Below are positions 61,063-64,000 of a stretch of 64,000 bases of DNA, one piece after another (the stretch's first letter is position 1; each line of letters begins with the position of its first letter). The stretch spans positions 190,561-254,560 of the forward strand of contig JBHOQS010000020.1 in NCBI GenBank assembly GCA_042408875.1, written 5' to 3'. The DNA is from JBHOQS01 sp042408875 (GTDB lineage: Bacteria; Chloroflexota; UBA11872; JBHOQS01). The position numbers were made by a program, and so were the translations under genes. Below the pieces are notes generated by a model, which was given only the letters and a program-made list of their open reading frames with translations, searched no databases and was not told the DNA's origin.

Positions 61063-62319
61063 ATGCTGTGCATGGGACGCTCCGGACGCGTGATTGCTTC
61101 CCTGCGGCGGCGTGCCGTCTGGCAGGGCCCGCGGGCGCTGCTCACCCTGGCGCTTTTCCTCAGCGGCTGCCGTGGCGGCGCGCCGGAGCCGCTTGAGCAG
61201 CGACCGATCACTGTCGGCCTGATCGCCCCTCTCTCCGGCCCGCTGGCCGCATCCGGCGAAGCCATCCAGCGGGGCATGCTCCTAGCAATGGATGAGATCA
61301 ATCGTGGGGGTGGTGTGCTGGGTCGGCCGCTGGCACTGGTCGTGCGCGATATACCCAACGACCCTGCTGCTGGCGTCGCTGCCCTGCGTGAGCTGGCGCA
61401 GCAGCACCGCATTGTGGCCGTGTTTGGCGGTATCTACAGCCCCGTGATGCTGGCACAGCTCGACCTCGTGCACGAACTCCAGATTCCTCTCATCAACCCC
61501 TGGGGTTCCGTCACAGCAATCACGCGCAACGGGCGTACGCCTAACTATGCCTTTCGCGTCTCGGTGAGCGACGAGGACGCCGACGAGTTCCTGGTGCGCT
61601 TCACGCTGGATAGCGTGGGCGCGCGGCGGCCCGGTATCCTGGCCGATACGACCGCCTGGGGCGACTCAAACGTCGCAGGGCTGCGGGACTGGCTGGCGCG
61701 TCGCGGCATCTCACTGGCAGGCGTCGAGCGTTTCGACCAAGGGGACACCGTGATGACCCCCGGCCTGGAGCGCCTGCGTGCGGCCGGTGCAGATGCGCTG
61801 ATCCTGGTGGCAAACGCTCCAGAAGGAGCGGCCATCGTGCGCGGCATGGCGACGCTGGGGTGGCGCGTGCCCGTAGTGAGCCACTGGGGTATCACCGGCG
61901 GGTCTTTCGTGGAGCTGGCCGGCCTGGAGAACGTCGAAGGCGTCTATACCTTGCAGACCTTCTCGTTCTACGGCCGGCTGTCACCGAAAGCGCAGGCGGT
62001 GCTGGAAGCGTACCACGCCCGCTTCGGCACCCGGCAGATCGAGCAGGTGCGGGCTCCTGTCGGCGTCGCGCACGGCTACGATGGGGTCCACCTGCTGGCG
62101 CGGGCCCTGCGCAAGGCCGGGACAACCGACGGCCCGCGCGTGCTCGAGGCACTCGAGCACCTAGAGCCGTACGATGGCCTGGTCAAGCGGTATGCGCCGG
62201 CATTCACTCCTGAGCGGCATGATGCCCTCGTGGCAGACGACTACCTGATGGCCGTGTGGCGGGATGGCCGTCTCGTGCCCGCCGCCCAGGCGCGGCTTGC
62301 TCCACGGAGCAGCTCGTAG
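61063..62319 (+). CDS. LivJ-type (Peripla_BP_6) substrate-binding lipoprotein
   Basis: 418 residues. Sec-type signal with lipobox FLSGC, Cys36. The mature start ITVGLIAPLSGPLAASGEAIQRGMLLA is the classic branched-chain-amino-acid-type binding protein entry; later VFGGIYSPVMLAQ and TTAWGDSNVAGLRDWL also fit. ATG 61063 or 61072, with no clear ribosome site. No liv permease is present. The sensor gene follows 51 bp downstream, so it may serve as a sensory binding protein rather than a transporter. Confidence 0.85.
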   Translation: MLCMGRSGRVIASLRRRAVWQGPRALLTLALFLSGCRGGAPEPLEQRPITVGLIAPLSGPLAASGEAIQRGMLLAMDEINRGGGVLGRPLALVVRDIPNDPAAGVAALRELAQQHRIVAVFGGIYSPVMLAQLDLVHELQIPLINPWGSVTAITRNGRTPNYAFRVSVSDEDADEFLVRFTLDSVGARRPGILADTTAWGDSNVAGLRDWLARRGISLAGVERFDQGDTVMTPGLERLRAAGADALILVANAPEGAAIVRGMATLGWRVPVVSHWGITGGSFVELAGLENVEGVYTLQTFSFYGRLSPKAQAVLEAYHARFGTRQIEQVRAPVGVAHGYDGVHLLARALRKAGTTDGPRVLEALEHLEPYDGLVKRYAPAFTPERHDALVADDYLMAVWRDGRLVPAAQARLAPRSSS

Positions 62320-62370
62320 CATCATGGCGCACGATGTCGTGCCCGGAGCACCAGGAAGCACTAGGAAGCC

Positions 62371-63909
62371 ATGGTGACACAGCCCATGCGGTGGCTCTCC
62401 AGCCTTCAGGTGCGCTTTCTGCTCGCGCTCGTGCTGATCGGCCTGTTCCCCCTGGGAACCATCGGCCAGATCGTGGTCGCACAGGCCCATCAGGCGCTGG
62501 CAGAACAGTCCGCCCGCGAGCTCACTGGCCTGGCCCAGGGGCTTGGCGCGCACCTGGAGGCGTCGGTGGAGCAGCTTCTCAGCGACTGCCGGGCCATGGC
62601 CGCCCTGCCAGACATCGTCAGCATGGACGCCACGCGGCAGGATGTGCTACTGAAACTCCTGTACCAGCACCGGCAGGACTACGCGCGGCTCTCCGTCTTC
62701 GATCGCGATGGTCGGCAGCTGGCCTCCTCGCATCCCGGCGGTGCGCCCTCCATTGCTCAGCGCTCTTCATTTCAGATTGCGGCAGGTCGAGGCGAGCAGG
62801 CCTGGGAGATAGCCCCGGCGCTGAGCACCGGCCGTACGTCCCTGCTCATCCATACCCCGATCCGGAATGAGCAGCGCGAGGTAGTCGGGGTGCTGGGCGC
62901 GGTCGTGGATCTCGCAAGCTTTTCTGCGCTGGTGCGCCACGTAGCTGACCAGAGCGGGGCGCGTCCCTTCGTCCTGGACGGGCAAGGCCATGTGCTGCTT
63001 CATCCGGATCCCGCCGTTGTACAGGCGCAGCCGGACTACACCTGGCTGGGAGTGACGGCGGGCGGCCGCCTCCCTGGTACGGGCATAGTGCGCTACCGCC
63101 TCGACAATGAACACCTGGTCGCCAGCTTTCTGCCGCTCTCGACCACGGGCTGGACGGTCGTGGTCGAACGTCCTGAAGCAGCAGTGCTGGCACCGGCCGA
63201 GCGGTGGCGCCGGCTGGCCGTCTCCGGGCTGGTAGTAAGCGGCGTGCTTGCCGTGCTTGGCGCGGTGTTGCTGGCCCGCACGCTCACGCGTCCGCTGCGC
63301 TCGCTGGCCGGCGCGGCGCGTGCGCTTGGCGCTGGCGAACTCTCCGTCCCGCTCCCACCGGCGGCGCCGGCCGGCGAGCTGGGCACCTTGATCGAGGCCT
63401 TCACAGAGATGCGCCACAACCTGGCGGTGCGTACCGCCGAGCGAGAGCGGCTGATCTCAGCGCAGCGCTTCCTGGCGGAGGCCAGCACTGTCCTGGCCTC
63501 CTCGCTTGACTACAAGACCACGCTCGCACACATTGCCCAGCTTGCCATCCCACAGCTTGCGGACTGGTGCGTGGTCGATATCGCCGACGATGATGGCGTG
63601 CTCCGGCGGCTGGCTGTGGCACACGTTGACCCAGCCAACACCGAGCGAGCGGAACTGCTTCAGCATCTCGCGGGCGAGCCTGAAGCGCCTGCGGTAGCTG
63701 AGCTGATCTGCGCCGGACGGCCAGCGCTCTACGCCCACGTTACAGATGAGCTGCTGGCGAGCGTGGCTCGTGACGCCGGGCACCTGGATGTGCTCCGCGG
63801 GCTCGGTGTGCACGCAGCGATGGTCGTCCCGTTGAGTGCACGCGGGCGCATACTCGGCGGGACGCGGTTGCAGACGGTGTGTCCGAATTGGTCCGGATGG
63901 TGTTGCTGA
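62371..63909 (+). CDS. Membrane sensor with extracytoplasmic domain, HAMP and broken GAF domain
   Basis: ATG 62371 follows AGGAAGCC. Membrane segments at about residues 13-33 and 281-303 enclose a Cache-like sensory domain. HAMP follows (RTLTRPLRSLAGAARALG), then a GAF domain starting near LAEASTVLASSLDYKTTL. The GAF domain runs normally to MVVPLSARGRILGG and then changes to TRLQTVCPNWSGWCC and stops. No histidine-kinase, cyclase or phosphatase domain follows before the window end. It looks truncated by an insertion or frameshift, so it may be a pseudogene. Confidence 0.75.
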   Translation: MVTQPMRWLSSLQVRFLLALVLIGLFPLGTIGQIVVAQAHQALAEQSARELTGLAQGLGAHLEASVEQLLSDCRAMAALPDIVSMDATRQDVLLKLLYQHRQDYARLSVFDRDGRQLASSHPGGAPSIAQRSSFQIAAGRGEQAWEIAPALSTGRTSLLIHTPIRNEQREVVGVLGAVVDLASFSALVRHVADQSGARPFVLDGQGHVLLHPDPAVVQAQPDYTWLGVTAGGRLPGTGIVRYRLDNEHLVASFLPLSTTGWTVVVERPEAAVLAPAERWRRLAVSGLVVSGVLAVLGAVLLARTLTRPLRSLAGAARALGAGELSVPLPPAAPAGELGTLIEAFTEMRHNLAVRTAERERLISAQRFLAEASTVLASSLDYKTTLAHIAQLAIPQLADWCVVDIADDDGVLRRLAVAHVDPANTERAELLQHLAGEPEAPAVAELICAGRPALYAHVTDELLASVARDAGHLDVLRGLGVHAAMVVPLSARGRILGGTRLQTVCPNWSGWCC

Positions 63910-64000
63910 GTGCTCGGCTGCTGTGAACGACGGATGATCCCGGCGATGCCGCGGACCAGCGACGCTCGACCGACGGCCCCCCACCCTGCCTAGATGGCCA
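63862..64000 (+). other. Window-end segment after the break in the sensor gene
   Basis: From about 63862 the DNA no longer continues the GAF domain in any frame I can follow. The last 140 bases have no recognised coding signal. It may be the end of a mobile element or other rearranged DNA, but no terminal repeat can be confirmed because the other end lies outside the window. Confidence 0.4.

Overview
This 64 kb window is GC-rich bacterial chromosome and is densely coded on both strands. The organism is probably a member of Chloroflexota. That placement is an inference from gene style: Tat-exported solute-binding lipoproteins, Gfo/Idh/MocA oxidoreductases, sugar-isomerase families, and an Rpn-type nuclease with a charged Gly/Arg/Glu tail. 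No rRNA or single-copy phylogenetic marker is present to prove it.

Layout. (1) 1-7441: a branched-chain amino acid cluster, ilvB (cut by the window edge)-ilvN-ilvC-leuA-leuB-cimA, all on the plus strand; the three spacers between ilvB and leuA carry inverted or tandem repeats. (2) 7678-8950: an Rpn-type nuclease gene, tRNA-Arg(CCG) and tRNA-Gly(GCC) behind a recognisable promoter, and a bidirectional-looking hairpin terminator. (3) 8982-46282: a large carbohydrate region. It holds ten intact family-1 solute-binding proteins (SBPs), all with twin-arginine-like lipoprotein signals, and one deletion remnant of another. With them are a GH39-like glycosidase, LacI and GntR regulators, two sulfatase-superfamily hydrolases, four Gfo/Idh/MocA oxidoreductases, four TIM-barrel sugar isomerase/epimerases (one IolE-like), a ThuA-like protein, a zinc alcohol dehydrogenase, an SDR, a cyclase-family hydrolase and an aldo/keto reductase. 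There is no transporter permease or ATPase anywhere in the window. (4) 46340-51110: an arginase-family gene, a split thiamine-diphosphate decarboxylase, and two enolase-superfamily (MR/MLE) sugar-acid dehydratase-like genes, all on the minus strand. (5) 51179-55820: a GT4 glycosyltransferase, xseA-xseB (exonuclease VII), two small hypothetical proteins and ribH. (6) 55817-64000: two more MR/MLE genes (one resembling L-rhamnonate dehydratase), a second aldo/keto reductase, a Tat lipoprotein of unknown family, a LivJ-type binding protein, and a membrane sensor whose GAF domain breaks off near the window end.

How it may work together. The SBPs would capture glycans, oligosaccharides or glycosides outside the cell. 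The glycosidase and hydrolases would trim them, and Gfo/Idh plus isomerase-family enzymes would process them, possibly by an oxidation-elimination route through 3-keto sugars. The MR/MLE dehydratases would feed 2-keto-3-deoxy acids into central metabolism. The recurring SBP / Gfo-Idh / isomerase grouping and the pseudogene remnant suggest a region that grew by duplication. Substrates cannot be read from the sequence alone.
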